Shown here piece after piece: positions 34,579 through 47,477 of a DNA stretch of 64,000 bases. Below the pieces are notes generated by a model. The model did not search any database. It saw nothing but the letters and a program-made list of their open reading frames with translations, and was not told the origin of the DNA. Made by a program: the position numbers and the translations under genes. Position 1 is the first letter of the stretch. Each line of letters starts with the position of its first letter. The stretch comes from Pogonophryne albipinna (taxonomy: Eukaryota; Chordata; Actinopteri; Perciformes; Artedidraconidae), in the NCBI GenBank assembly GCA_028583405.1, contig CM053260.1, positions 24,960,147-25,024,146 of the forward strand, in the 5' to 3' direction.

Positions 34579-35296
34579 TACTTCCCATTGGGTTTTCCTA
34601 AAATACAATTTGTACAATTGAAAATGTAGTTTTTTTGGGAAACAATATCACCTGATGAGGTCAGGAAATGTTGTGTGTCCCAAGTTATTGAAGGCATTCT
34701 ATAGGCAGGAATTGACGCTTACTTAGTCTACTTGGTATTTTGCCAATTATTATTATTATTATTGTACGCTTCCTTTTGAATGCTTGCTCTAAAGTCAGGG
34801 CTTCCATAGAAGCTCACCAAAAACTCTGCTACTACAGATTACTATGACACAGTCTAATGGTTGAAAAGAAAGGACTCTATAGAAATAAACAGAGGCACTG
34901 TTCCTAAAGCTTGAAAAGTGCAAGTTCTGAGTGTTTTAGAAGCCTTCGGACACTAAATTAGTCAGAGAAATATTTCACTTTGAGCCTCATACTTTCGTTT
35001 TTGGATCATCAGTCACTGTGTCACACATAGCAAAACATTTATTTTCAATTGTGTAACAAAAATAGAACGAGCTGAGGTAGAGTGGTGAAGTTATCAGTCG
35101 TAAAACCCGGAAATTACATACCACTTATGGTACCCTCGTTTTTGAACGTGTGTGTGGTGAGAGTCCTGAATAAGGTCTGTGTAACACAAGCTGAAGAGAT
35201 CGTCACGTTTTGTTCCACAACACACAACTCAATACTTCCCTTGTGAATGTCCAAAGCTTTTATGCGTAAATCTGCAATTGCTAACAAGTGACTAAA

Positions 35297-35994
35297 TTAA
35301 AGGTCACCTATTATGCAAAATCCACTTCTTCATGTCTCTTCTACATCAACACGTGTCCCCTCTTCTTCATGTCTCTTCTACACCCACACGTGTCCCCTCT
35401 TCTTCATGTCTCTTCTACATCACCATGTGTCCCCTCTTCTTCATGTCTCTTCTACATCAACATGTGTCCCCTCTTCTTCATGTCTCTTCTACATCAACAT
35501 GTGTCCCCTCTTCTTCATGTCTCTTCTACATCACCATGTGTCCCCTCTGTGGAAAGAGACTGTGAAAGTTTCAGGAACAAAGATTCTCTCTCTTTTTATC
35601 CTGATCCATTTATATAAAAACCTGTCTGAAAATGAGCTGATCAGATTTTGGCCACTTAATGATGTCACAACGATTTTTTTGGCTTGTGTAACCATTAGCC
35701 AATCAGCAACCAAGGTAACCCCCCCCCCCACCTTATCACCTGAATCTCCTCCTAGAGCACCATTGTGTTCTTTTTAACCAAATCTCTCTCTGAGGGGCGT
35801 GGGGAGGGGCTCCTTATTTTCATCTAAAGTAACAGACAGAGAATCAGCACTTTGGAAACAGGCCTGAAACAGAGGGGATTATGGGTAATGCTGCAATGAT
35901 CTGTTTGGTGGAGCCAAACACTTCAGAGACATTTTTGTATATATCTGAGACCTGTAATATATTGATGAGAAACAGTATAATAGGGGACCTTTAA
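35297..35994. mobile_element. short inverted-repeat element (family M2) containing a minisatellite
   Basis: Bounded by TTAA on both sides, with ends AAAGGTCACCTATTATGC and TATAATAGGGGACCTTTAA as imperfect inverted repeats. A partial inverted sibling is at about 40095-40364. Confidence 0.7.
35328..35549. repeat. 37-bp minisatellite, six copies
   Basis: Six units start at 35328, 35365, 35402, 35439, 35476 and 35513 (CTTCATGTCTCTTCTACATC, then a CATGTGTCCCCTCTT-type end). They lie inside the family M2 element. All three forward frames stay open through it by chance. Confidence 0.95.
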
Positions 35995-36086
35995 CTACTA
36001 AACGCACTGTAATCACGCCAACAGGAGTACACATTTACCTTAGCGATGGTGATGCCAAAATGATGATGCATTATTAAATAGATCTC

Positions 36087-36180
36087 TTTATTCAAAATAA
36101 ATTAAGAAACAAACAAACAGGACTTCAAAGGCAGATAGTTACATTGCAAGTAGAGATAAAGTAACTGTGAGTGGTGGTCT
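36087..36180 (-). terminator. prok2: prok2 3' UTR and poly(A) signal
   Basis: An AATAAA on the minus strand (36092-36087) lies about 90 bases after the prok2 stop codon, giving a short 3' UTR. No closer signal was seen. Confidence 0.6.
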
Positions 36181-38085
36181 TCATAGGTAGAGATCTGGAA
36201 ACTGGTACGGTGAGAGACATTTGAATCTGCCCTCTAACATGAGACACGACAGGTTGGGCAGGCAGGGGCACATGTAGTGGAGTCTCCTCCCAAAGAAAGG
36301 AACCTGGACACAGAAATCGACACATTGGTATTATGTTTGGCCTCTTGCAGAACTGTACGGAAAGAAATCAAAGAGGACGACCTCACCTTGTGGCTCATGG
36401 CGTGACACTCGTCTCCTTCCTGTCCCATGGGCGTGCACATACGGAGGCCACGGATCCACAAACTCATCGCACAACACATCCCTCCTCCACACTGAGAGTC
36501 CTTCTCACAGGCCTACACACACGCACACACACACACGGTTAATATTCTGGGATTTAATTAGGCATATTGAAGACTTATTATGCAGAGGAAAAGACTGATT
36601 AGTTTTATGGACATGAAATAACTTGCCACCGTAATTTGAATCTGTAATCATAATTTCCAGCTACTAATTAATGCAGGCTACAAATGAACGTACTAACATA
36701 CTCATTAATTATTTTTTAACATTTCTCATTTTCGATTTTTTCACCATTTTCACCGTTACTATATTGAAAATAGTTTGACAAATACACATGCAAGTTGTGT
36801 ATGTAATGCTCTAATGCATGTATGTAAATTAATGATACAACACTTGTTTTCTCATTAGTATATCAACTGGAAAATGCAGGTAATGTTGGTGTAAGCTTTG
36901 AATGTGTGAGATATGTATGAGAAGCAACGCTGGTGTTACCTTGACAGTATATTATGCTAATGAGAGGATATTAGTGTCCATTAGTCGTATCATACATCAA
37001 CAAAACACGTCAGGATTGCTGGTGATTGATTGTTGAGGGTCTGCACGAGAAGCTGAGTTACGGTTCTCGCTTTGGATGACATGAAGGGAACACACAGGAT
37101 GATGGAGAGGAACAGAAATGATTTCATGTGACAGACGAGGATGAGAATGAATGTCTGTTTTATGGCCGCTCCTCTGTGCACTCACATCAGCACGCAGAGG
37201 GCTGTAGTGACGGGGACGGCTGATTTATTAGAAGGTTATGTCCGTGATTTACGCTCGCAGAATTATGGAAATCCTTTATGGAAATACTTCAAAGATAAGT
37301 TTACCTGGATGGTTGTAATGAAATGTATTTTTGTAGAAACTGATTGATATGCTGCACTTGTAATGTTATATTATATGAATAGCCCTTCATGCTTTTCGAA
37401 TATCAAAAATGTCTGATGTGAGGAATTACTATAATTTATTGTGACAGAAATTCGGAAAAGAAGTCAAGCATTTTCACTCTATAAAACATTCGGAATAGAA
37501 AATGTTGTTATATTTTTACTTAGATAAATATTAAAACCACAATAAAAAAAAATACCTATACAGATTTATTCAAAAAATAATTCATATTCTTCATAAAAAT
37601 CCAATTGAATTGTTAATCTTTCAAATTAAAAAAACACTGTATTCTTGATGGTAATAACTCATTACCATCATTTTTGCCTTTCATACAGAAAGAAAAAATG
37701 AAACATTTTCCACTATGAAAACAGCAGTTGGAAAAGCATGCATGTTCCCATAATACACCATTGAGAGCTTCCCATTGCCCCGTGATTAGAGTTAAGATGC
37801 CCCTATGTATTTGACTTTTAATGTTTACTTTATTATCTTTGCTTTTTAATGACTGTTTTTAAATGCCATTTTCTTAATGTCTTTCATTTTTGCAAAGCAC
37901 TTTGAATTGCCTTGAAATTGAAAGTTGAAAGGTTCTATATGAATAAACTTGCCTATCTACCTGTTTGCTCCACTTACCCCTGTGATGACTGCTGAAGACC
38001 CGTTGGACACCAACAACAGAGTGAAGAGCAAGAGGAAGAAGGATTTAATGATGAAGAGCTGCCTCTGCGCTCCCGTGCACTCCAT
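36181..38085 (-). CDS. prok2: prokineticin 2 (three coding exons)
   Basis: Secreted cysteine-rich ligand of prokineticin receptors, 118 aa. Exons on the minus strand: 38085-37978, 36512-36387 and 36303-36181, all GT-AG and all phase 0. Exon 1 encodes a signal peptide ([11 protein letters not shown], then a long Phe/Leu core) and the AVITG segment. AVITGA, which the family needs at the mature N-terminus for receptor activation, is completed by exon 2. The mature part has the ten expected cysteines ([28 protein letters not shown]). The end, [11 protein letters not shown], differs from the mammalian end. The start has a strong context (CACCATGG); in-frame ATGs further up (38166, 38127) would spoil the signal peptide. 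An L2-like LINE end sits only about 18 bp inside intron 1. Confidence 0.96.
37810..37958 (+). mobile_element. L2-like LINE 3' end inside prok2 intron 1
   Basis: GCAAAGCACTTTGAATTG and ATGAATAAACTTGCCT mark the same LINE 3' end as at 20655 and 42420. It is antisense to prok2 and ends about 18 bp from the exon 1 donor. Confidence 0.65.
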
Positions 38086-38181
38086 GGTGAAAAGTGATGT
38101 TTCTGAAGCTGTCGGACCTTGGTTCATGTGCCTACGTGACGGATCGCAAGGACAAGTGGACTTCAAACTCCCTCACGGAGG

Positions 38182-38189
38182 TTTATAAA
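38182..38189 (-). promoter_or_regulatory. prok2: candidate TATA box of prok2
   Basis: TTTATAAA lies 97-104 bases upstream of the prok2 ATG. A start about 30 bases downstream (near 38155) would give a 5' leader of about 70 bases and would exclude the in-frame ATG at 38166. The motif is palindromic, so strand is assigned from the gene. Confidence 0.5.
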
Positions 38190-38289
38190 CCCAGCCTGCC
38201 ATTCAGTAACTCTGTGACTCACTCACACCAGCATCGCCTCACAGGAGCGTCGAAACGGCAGGACAAAGACCAAGGTAAACATCTTAATG

Positions 38290-40094
38290 ACAATAACCAC
38301 TGCCGTACGTTTATATTGAAACACGTATATCCCACTCCAGATGAGTGCAGCCGTGCTCACTGTGGCATTCTGTAAAATCCATACCATCTTTATATTTTCC
38401 ACTTCACCTTTTTAGATCCCAAGGCCACTGTTTTGAAAACATCCTTTTCAAACCAACATTCAATGCTTTTCTCAACAATAAATCCCATTTCTGAGGCCAC
38501 TGTACTCCTGAAAAGAAATTGTATTTAGGATTCAAGATTCATATTCGCCACGTATACATGCAAGTACATAGCAGAATGTTGCTGCTTCAAAAACACATAG
38601 CGTGGGCACTACAAGTACAGACATTAAAAGGTGAATAAAAACAAAACCAGATTAAATACAGAAATGGAAACTATTTTGCAATCTTACCACATCTGTCTTT
38701 AAACTCAACCTTTGTGTTGATCTCAACTAAACATCTGTAAAGTTCTGTGATTTCATCATCCTGCAAAGTTGCGGTGACAAAATAGGTCCTGAAACAGACA
38801 AATTACCACCTGGCAAAGTCTTTTAACTTCTTCTGTGGTATTTCCCTCTAAGGTAGGTGTCTTCAGAAGCACATTTTGCCATGAAGAGGCACAGAAAGTG
38901 TAATAATTAATGGCAGTAATGCAAGTAAGGTATCCACATGTACTCCAACACTAAACATGAACATGCTGTGTGCTTGTTTTGGGAATGTCTTTCAAAGTTA
39001 CATTTTTAGTAGTTTGCTCATTTCTCACAATATCTCAATGGATCTATACACACATAATTAAACTCTATTTCAAAAGTAGTAGTGCAGACACAATCAATAG
39101 AGATCATTGATAATAAATGAGTCTTTTCAAGTACCCACAGAGGAAGAAATCAAGCATAGAAAACAATTGAAAATGTCAGATTTTGAATAGCTTTTCCATG
39201 GTCGTTACTCTTAAGAATACAGAGATGAACTGTCCTTTGAAACTATTACATGGGTCATATATTTGTATTTTTACCGGACGATGGTGATGAGTGTGTTGGT
39301 GTCAATGCGTTTCAGAGAAGTGGCACCTTGGCCTATCAACACTTCATCACAGCTGAGCACAGTGACACTGACAACTGAGTCACACAGGATGTCACAAATA
39401 AAGTCTTCACCAAGGACGCCATGTTATATTGATGACTAATAGACAAGGAAGGAATAGACCTCAAGACAAGGAAGGTATTTTTAAAGCACAATTGAGGCAA
39501 TTACAAGGAGTGGCAATGTTATGAAAGAATACATTAAGATAAATAAAATCAAGTCTGGGCTTGAGGACTTGAAAGACTAGTCTACTACCCTCAACTTCTC
39601 TCATATGGTCTGGCACAGGTTGAATGAAAGTGGCCCAAAACTGTAGCCCTGGGGGACTCCTTGACCCATTCAGACTCATGAACACAAATTTCAACAATAC
39701 AGCTTCCTTTGAGATATGATCTCATCCAACTCACAATTTGACCAGAACATCTTACCTACTTTTCAAGTCTGTTCAGAAATACTTTGTGGGCAACAGTTTC
39801 AAAAGGGATGTTTTACCTGAATCTGAGATGACAATGTTTATATACAATCAGCAACACCCTATTATAACCTACTTGGTGCTCTGATGTAGTCTCAATCCAG
39901 ACATAAATCTGACCAAAACTCTAAAATGCATCTATCAATCAGAAATGTTAGATTTGTTCCATGACCCTACTATGCCGGATGAATTGTATTACCTACTGTG
40001 CTAGTCTTTAATCTTAGTTTAGCTTAAGTATAGATGTATACAATTTCCAATGCTTCTTTTCTGTCTTTCGTACCCAGGCTGCTTTCATCTCCAT
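38290..40094. other. intergenic DNA upstream of prok2
   Basis: No gene recognised. Around 38525-38650 is a weak retroposon-like stretch (GATTCAAGATTCATATTC). A long AT-rich stretch follows. Confidence 0.4.
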
Positions 40095-40364
40095 CACCTT
40101 GGTTGGTGATTGGCTAATGGTTACACGAGCCAACAAATCGTTGTGACATCATAAAGTGGCCAATATCGGATCAGCTCATTTTCAGACAGGTTTTTATAGA
40201 AATGGATCAGGACAAAAAGAGAGAATCTTTTTTCCTGAAACTTTCAGAGTCTCTTTCCACAGAGGGGACACATGTTGATGTATTAGAGACATGAAGAAGA
40301 GGGGACACATGTTGATGTATTAGAGACATGGAAAAGTGGATTTTGCATAATAGGTGACCTTTAA
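40095..40364. mobile_element. family M2 element, partial inverted copy
   Basis: Shares TGATTGGCTAATGGTTACAC, ACAGGTTTTTATA and the end GCATAATAGGTGACCTTTAA with 35297-35994, in reverse orientation. Only two minisatellite-like units remain, against six in the sibling. Confidence 0.7.
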
Positions 40365-40772
40365 TATCTCACACTTCTGTGTTGGATTCATTTTTTCAGT
40401 CCCGGAGGTTGCAGCTTCCATTACAGCCAGAGTTGATCCTCTCATTCATCTGCCATCTCCAATCTCATTTGCTCCACATAGGAACACATGCCAGTAGATT
40501 ATTGGGTTGTGGCCAACATCAAAATCTTTCTGCCAGAGGATGTCATCAGAGGATTAGACCCTCTGTGACGTGATGATGCTTCCGTGCCACACAACATGCC
40601 AGCATCTCTCTGTCTCACATAATCTGCTGTTTTTCCTCTCTATTACATGACCCTCTTGTACAGCGTTTCATGACGCCCCCCCACCTGCTGGGACAATCCT
40701 AGAGATGAGATTAGGAAGCAATATATCTGAGCATACCTCTTTAAAGTATATAAACAGTTAATGTGCAGTAAA

Positions 40773-41764
40773 TAGGGGTGTAACGGTTCACAGAAGTCAC
40801 AGTTAGGTTCGTACCTCGGTTTGGGGGTCACGGTTCGGTACGGGTTCGGTCCAACAAGGAAAAGCAAAAAAGTCCCAAATGCATAATTCCAGGTCTGTTG
40901 TTATTTATTTTTGAACAGTAGTGCAAGTTTCAGTTTAAAAATAAGGAACTCTGACATTTTGAATAATTAACTGTATTAAACAGTTAAAAACAACCAACCA
41001 CAAACAGTACCACACACACTCAGATGGCCATATTATCTATAATGGCTGATGTCAAACAAAAAGGTTTCATCAAGCTGTAAAACTAAAAAGAATGTCTTGA
41101 AAATAATACATAAATAATAAGAAATTGTTTCAAGGGCGCATAGTCGTTGAAAAACATATGCCAAAAGCTTCTGTTATTTATTTTGGTCTCTCGGCTTTCA
41201 TGTCTATTGGCTTCTTAAAAACAGCGGGGATCAGCTGCTGAACTGCTGTTGTCTTTTGCCGGGCTCCGGTGATTGGCAAATCTGGGTGATGCCTTCTGAT
41301 ATGATTCAGCATGTTTGGCGTGTGTTACCATTAGCATACCGCACCGCTGTCTAACAACGCCGACACACCGTCCTCGTCCGATCCACCACTCGCACACTTA
41401 TTGTAGTCCACAGGGAACCCGAAATGTTCCCACACAGCTGATTTAAAAGAAGCAGGTGGTTCTAGCTCCTGTGTGTTATCTGAAATCGCCATACTAATTT
41501 TTCTTCTTCTTGTATTTTGTTCGTTTTGTTGTTGTGTTTCTTCTTGTTCTTCATTTGTTGTTTAAAGGCGGCTGGCAAACAGCTTTTAGCGCAATACCGC
41601 CCCCTGGATTATATATAGTGTAATGGATACTGCCCTGAATGAAAGACTTTTTTCCCACTCGTAAAAAAAAAAAAAAGGAGTATTCGTCGTGTGACTGCAT
41701 GTGCCGAACCGTGACGTCTGAACCGTGACGGTACGGGACGAATACGGATACCGTTACACCCCTA
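40773..41764 (-). mobile_element. hAT element with decayed BED finger
   Basis: Ends TAGGGGTGTAACGGTT and CCGTTACACCCCTA. Perfect 8-bp target duplication GCAGTAAA (40765-40772 and 41765-41772). On the minus strand from an ATG near 41491 the frame reads MAISDNTQELEPPASFKSAV, then a BED-like region broken by stops and shifts, then HHPDLPIT. Confidence 0.9.
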
Positions 41765-42295
41765 GCAGTAAATGAAATGCTAAGAGGAAAGAAAAACACA
41801 GTTTAAGGATTTATAAGGCAATCCACAGCAATACATTTGATTTTTGTGAGACACAGCAACGTCATGCAACCTCGTAATCTTCAAATACACATTTTCACGA
41901 AGCAGATCAGGGCCGCCTCACGCCCCGCTCCCCAATTATTAGTCTTTTATAAAATGGCAAACTTGCAGAGCATGAATTGTGTCCTTGGCTGTCGGAATAG
42001 CAGCTGAGGACTCAATGTACTACAAAACCGAAGGACACGAGAGCAGCCGAGAGATTGTGTGTAGGAACATTTCTTTTTCAATCGCTCATTCCAGGAGGTG
42101 AAGTTCAATGTTGTGCCATTTTGCCCAACATAGTTTTGATAAAGCAAGGTAACATATTGGAATAAAAGTTTCTTCTCCTGTGCTTCAGGGTTGTTAACGT
42201 TATCAACGCTTTTCGCTGGCTTTGATTTCCTCTTAATGACGCAAAAGAAGAAGACAGACAGGAAGTAAACACTAACAGGAACAGCAGAAGAAGAC

Positions 42296-42420
42296 AGGAA
42301 GTTTTTTAAATGCCATTTTACAATGTGCTTCTACTATTTATTCTTAAATGTATTTTATTTTGTAAAGCACTTTGGGTTGCCGTGTGCTGAAAAGTGCTAT
42401 ATAAATAAACTTGCCTTGCC
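42296..42420 (+). mobile_element. L2-like LINE 3' end with 30-bp target duplication
   Basis: A 125-bp insert ending GCTATATAAATAAACTTGCC. It is flanked by two exact copies of a 30-bp sequence (42266-42295 and 42421-42450, starting TAAACACTAACAGG). Confidence 0.8.
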
Positions 42421-43237
42421 TAAACACTAACAGGAACAGCAGAAGAAGACCGACAGGAACACTAACAGAAACATGGTGGGATCTGGCAGTGTTTAAAGAC
42501 TGTTTAATGGAAAAGAAAATATGAACAGACTTGGACAGTTACAGAAAACCTCTATTAGTACTGCCATCATTTTATCTTACAATGCTGTTGCCGTAGTTTG
42601 GGCCATTGGTGCGAAGTGAAAGGGATTAGATTATTCAGTATGTAGCAGTGTCATAAGGAGGATAATGTTATGCCTTATCTATTAATGTAAGCATGTATCA
42701 ACTGTACGTGACTGATTAAAGATTGTTGAAGATACACAGAGAATAACGTTTTTGTGTCGACTATTTCACAGAAGGCTTCTCCATGAACAACATCGATGAA
42801 TTAACAAAAGCCTGAGACCATGTGTGCATTTAAATTGGCGTATACATGACTCATCTAATTTTCATATCCACATATCTATTCACACGCTTGAGTGTATACT
42901 TATAATAGAGGAGGATGGCTGCTATACAAAGAAGAACTTGCAGCTATTCAGTGTGCAAAGGAGCTACTATTCAAAATTCAAAGGGAGTATGGTGTGCAAT
43001 TATCTTCTCTGTCTGTCTGGTGAATGTTTTTTGCTGAAAGAAAGTGGAGTGATTGGTGCTTCTACGTTCCGAGAGGTTTATAGCCGTCTGGGCGAGTCGG
43101 GTGATTTTGCTCTTCAGCAAAAAACGAAAACCAAACCCACCTTTTTGCACTACTTTTTATAGATATTTCAAAGTTAAACTAGTGAACTTTGGGGAGTTTT
43201 GTACCCATTTTGTGACAAATCTGTATAAACTCTATGG

Positions 43238-43797
43238 CCGTTTCTCAATGTCGAGTAAACCTGCTGCAGAGCCACTATTCCAAGTGTACTACGTCATCGA
43301 GTGGCGCCGAAGGACTGTTTCAATGCATGTTGTGTTAAATGCATAGACTGAATATAGGTTAAATGCAATATGGTCTAGCTGCGGCCGCGGACCATGGATG
43401 TATAATAAGAACTGGATACAGCGTGGGAGGCGGGGCCTCATTCATTCCTATGAGAGTTGCTCATTAGCGCATGATGATAAAATGGCCCAATTTTTGAGAG
43501 AGTCACAGATTACCCGGCATGCCTAAGAAGTACCCGTATGTGCGCTCATAGAGCATGCGCAACTTTAACCAAAATGCTCGTTCACATCAAGCACGTCAAT
43601 TTGCGTACACGTAACAGCACCGCACGTTCATGACAGCATGGATGGATTTGATATTAACGAGGCGGCAGTTAGCAGCTAGCGGCTAGCTAGTAATTATGCT
43701 AATGTACACATCAATGTTATGTACTTATATTACGCTGTAACAGGATCTAGTGATATCCAAGCAACAGAGCTTCATTTAGCATGAAAGAATGATTGCA

Positions 43798-43835
<38 letters not shown>

Positions 43836-45516
43836 TTATAATAATAAGTAATATTAACTTTATTTAATACAACATTTACGGTACAAGATTTAATCATACA
43901 GCCCATGTAGTATGATAATGAATTACAGCAAACATGTGCAATATATCCATTATTACAGCTCCGTGGGGTGGCAGTGAGACGATATGGGTCCGTTCTTATT
44001 GTGCATCCATGGGTAAAGATAAACGCAACTCACATTGGTTTCTCAAACAGCATCTCTGTAAACTACGTGTATTCACTGAATTTCACTCTCTGCCTTTAAC
44101 GGCTCGTTGTAGCTCCAATAGCTCCAGCCCCCACCCTCCCTGTGAGCACAGTGTGCTCTGATTGGTCGGGACACGTAACATGAACGTGCCGGGTGGCGCG
44201 GTCCCGTGGGTTAGATGCACGTTCATAATGCAGAGGGAAATAACTCTCAGAATAACGTTATTAGCACATTATTACAACTTGAGGAACGAATGTTTTTAAT
44301 AAGGGCTATACAAGTGTTCATACTGGGTAGTTTATTTAGTTTAAAAAAAATTATCCAACGATTTACAGACCATTCTTTCCCAATGTAAGTCAATGGGAAA
44401 AAGTGTTTCCGGGCCTGGCAACCAAACGGAAGTGTAGTACCGCCGTTTGGCCAGCACGAATATTTTCATCTGAGTCCGGCGCACTTCCTGGGGGCTTGCC
44501 GCAGACACATGGATACGAACCATATATACAGTCTATGATACGAACGCGGACAGTACATGACGGTACACGACACGCCCTCCTGACACGACATTACGGTGGC
44601 TGAGAGGCATGGCAGATGAAAAGCGAATTGACGACACGCCCCCTACTACGCCGCCTACAGTGGCTGAGAGACCGTACATGGCATGTTATTGTAGCATTTT
44701 AAGTGAGCTTGTGAGCACTTATTCGGCGCCACTCGATAACGTAGTGTACTTGAAATAGTGGCTCTGCAGCAGGTAAGGTAAGGTACGTTTATTTATATAG
44801 CACATTTCAGACGCAGAGGCAATTCAAAGTGCTTTACATGATTATTAACACATGATAATAGAACAGAGAGGAACACAATAAATAAACATAATGGAATAAC
44901 AGTTTCATAAAAACAATGCATTAATGAGATGTAAAATAGTTTAAAAACGACAATGTAATACGGTAAGTGCTAAAACAAGTTAAAAGGCTTCTGGGTAAGC
45001 AGCTGTAAAAAGTAGTGTTTTGAGCCTCGACTTAAAAGAACTCCGCGTTGGTGAAGACCTCAGGGTTTCTGGGACTTTATTCCATTCGTGGGGAGCATAA
45101 AAACTAAAAGCAGCTTCGGCGTGTTTGGTTCTGAGCCGGGGAACAATGAGTAAGCCCGCCCCCGATGATCTCAGAGCTCTGGGGGGCTCGTAACAGGGCA
45201 ACATGTCAGACATATATTGGGGTCCCAAACCATTTAATGCTTTATAAGTTAACAATATCATTTAAAATCGATTCTGTAAGCTACTGGTAGCCAGTGCAGA
45301 AACCTGAGTACTGGGGTGATGTGTTCTACTCTTTTTGTTTTGGTCAGGACTCTGGCAGCGGCGTTTTGGATTAGTTGTAGTTTTCTAACCGATTTTTTAC
45401 AGAGACCTGTAAATACACTATTACAGTAATCAAGGCTGCTAAAAACAAAGGCGTGAACTAGTTTTTCAAGGTCTTGTTGAGACATGAATGTATACTCGAC
45501 ATTGAGAAACGACCTG
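43238..45516. mobile_element. long inverted-repeat element (family M3) with nested insertions
   Basis: The left arm starts GTTTCTCAATGTCGAG (about 43246) and the right arm ends CTCGACATTGAGAAAC (about 45509). Both contain CTGCTGCAGAGCCACTATT or its complement and an ACTCGAT/ATCGAGT word. The right arm is split by an L2-like LINE. A second element (about 43393-44538, ends CATGGATGTATA and TATACAGTCTATG) occupies the middle. A TA run is at 43803-43834. Confidence 0.65.
44773..45491 (-). pseudogene. L2-like LINE, reverse-transcriptase C-terminal fragment
   Basis: On the minus strand, one frame (45485-45258) encodes FSSLDYCNSVFTGL and LQLIQNAAARVL. After a +1 shift a second (45261-44980) encodes ILLTYKALNGLGPQY and HEWNKVPETLR, the typical end of fish L2-type reverse transcriptases. 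A 3' region with GCACTTTGAATTGCC and a TACCTT tail follows. It is 5'-truncated and frameshifted. Confidence 0.85.
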
Positions 45517-47210
45517 AGTCTGTGTCGGACTTTATTCTACGGCCTGACAGCAAAACTCATAAATGAGTTCACTAATGAAGACATTGTTAGCGATCTAGTC
45601 GGGTAAACAAGCCTGGTGGCTTTAGGTGTCTCATTAAGTCAAAGAAGACAGCCGGTTAAAGATACAGATCTCTGCTACAGACCCTCATTATCTTATAACA
45701 GCTATACTTGACATGCTGTATTTTAAAGTCGTGCAAGCCCCTGGAGACACAGCAATGTTTTTCGTGCCGGTCCTCTGATCATAATGTTGAGTTAGGGGAC
45801 CAATGGGCCAAAGTTTAGGTGGTTTTTAACAAAGACTTCTTAAAAAAAGGTTCTGATAGCAAAAAGGGCATCTGAGGCTAATCCAGCTTTAACTCTCTTG
45901 TTTTTAACTGCACTCCGTCCTGATATAAATCTCAAGGTTTGTCTTTCTTATTCTTCCATAAAAGAGTGTATTGATATCTTAGACTGTATATGAAAAGTAG
46001 ATCACTGTATAGATACCCATTGGTGTGTGGAATAGGGGTTTGGTAGCCTCTAATCTACATTTTAGCTGGGCCCATCTTGGTTCTTTGGAATTGCCAAATT
46101 GATTTTATGAAACAAAGTGGAACCAAGTACAACTGAATGCTGAATAACACTTTTATAAGATACAGTTGCTACAATTTGCTTCTTTGAAAAAAGACTGTAA
46201 AAGGGTCAAAGATTGAAGGCGAAAACATGAACACACCAACCGAACAATGGCGTACTAACGACCTGTCATTCATCTACACCCCGATGCATACCCTGCGTCA
46301 TCATGTATATTTTCTCAATAGGACCACTGCCTTAATTCTGATACTTCTAATTCTCATACAAACGGCAGTTGCTATTAATTAGTAAATAAGACTATTACAA
46401 ATCTTCATGCGAAACATTAGGCGCCGTTAGCTCAGCGTATGCGATGTGAAACCTTGCGACAGTGACGTGGTTTGTTTATAGCCTATAAGAGTGGTGTTAT
46501 TATGTGGAGATTATCCTGCTGAACAAAACATGTAAGTATCATAAATATGTGTTTCAGATACAGAATTCCTGCAACACTGAAATCTAATGAAAAAATCTCA
46601 TTGCTTCCTTAATTTGTTCACCACTCTATTAGTGTGGTCTAAGAAACTCATACTATTCATATAAAAGCTATCTCTGTATACCAATGCCCGTTGATATACA
46701 CAGCAGCAACATTTTCATTGGTTAAGAGATGTAGTGCATTATTCATTATTAGCATTATGCATAGTGGGTCTCTGAATTTAATTATGTTGGGCACACACGG
46801 GTGGCTGAGCTCTATTTGCGAGGAGATCTAAATGATGTCAAAGCTGACCCATGCATTACTAATAAGGACTAATTGTGCCCAGAGGTTTCATGATTCTATT
46901 CAGTAACCAGTAGGGGTGTAACGGTATACGTACCCGTACCGAAATTAATCGGTACGGGCCCTTCGGTTCGGTACACGTGTGTACCGAAGTGTACCGAACG
47001 AATATAACGTTAAACGTAAAAAATTGAGAACGTGAACAACTTCTTGGAAGTAATCTCAGGTGCTGCGTCGCAGCATTCAGAGTAATTAGCTCACATTGTG
47101 TTCAACGCGTCATAGAGCGAGCAAGTAATTTCATTGGACGAGAGGCATACTATGAGAGCTGGTCAGAGGGATGCGTTCAAATGTAGTCAGTAATTTGAGG
47201 AACTGTCGAA

Positions 47211-47477
47211 ATGGCGAACGCAGATAAAGTTGAGCTCGAAAATCCTCCAGCATCATTGAAGTCTCCGGTTTGGGAACATTTTGGTTTCGCAGTTACGTAC
47301 AAGGATGACGGACAAAGACAGGTGGACCGAACCAAAGCTGTTTGTCGGCATTGTTCAACTAAAATTGGTTACGCGGCTGGCAATACATCAAACTTGCACA
47401 CTCATTTGAAAAGGCATCACCCGAACGTGAATATCACCGGTACCAAAAGACTGAAGTGCAAACCCAACTCCCACTAG
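47211..47477 (+). pseudogene. hAT transposase BED zinc-finger part
   Basis: An 88-codon frame from ATG in good context (GAAATGG). BED finger: VWEHFGF, CRHCSTKIGYAAGNTSNL, HTHLKRHH (C-x2-C and H-x4-H type). It ends at a stop just where the next frame starts. It resembles the N-terminus of ZBED-type hAT transposases. Confidence 0.8.

Larger units (their letters stand above)
30825..36086. other. gpr27 3' side and interval to prok2
   Basis: The first part should be the gpr27 3' UTR, but its end is not clear; AATAAA words first occur near 32807. No other gene seen. It contains a possible short element (31643-32145), an 18-bp array (34453-34578) and an element with a 37-bp minisatellite (35297-35994). 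Confidence 0.45.

Noticed and set aside
37957..38166. Upstream in-frame ATGs of prok2 as the start
   Set aside because: They would add a Cys-containing polar leader before the signal peptide; the ATG at 38085 has the best context and expected signal-peptide length.
44980..45485. Reverse-transcriptase frames as a functional gene
   Set aside because: They are only the C-terminal end of an L2-like LINE with a frameshift and no 5' part.
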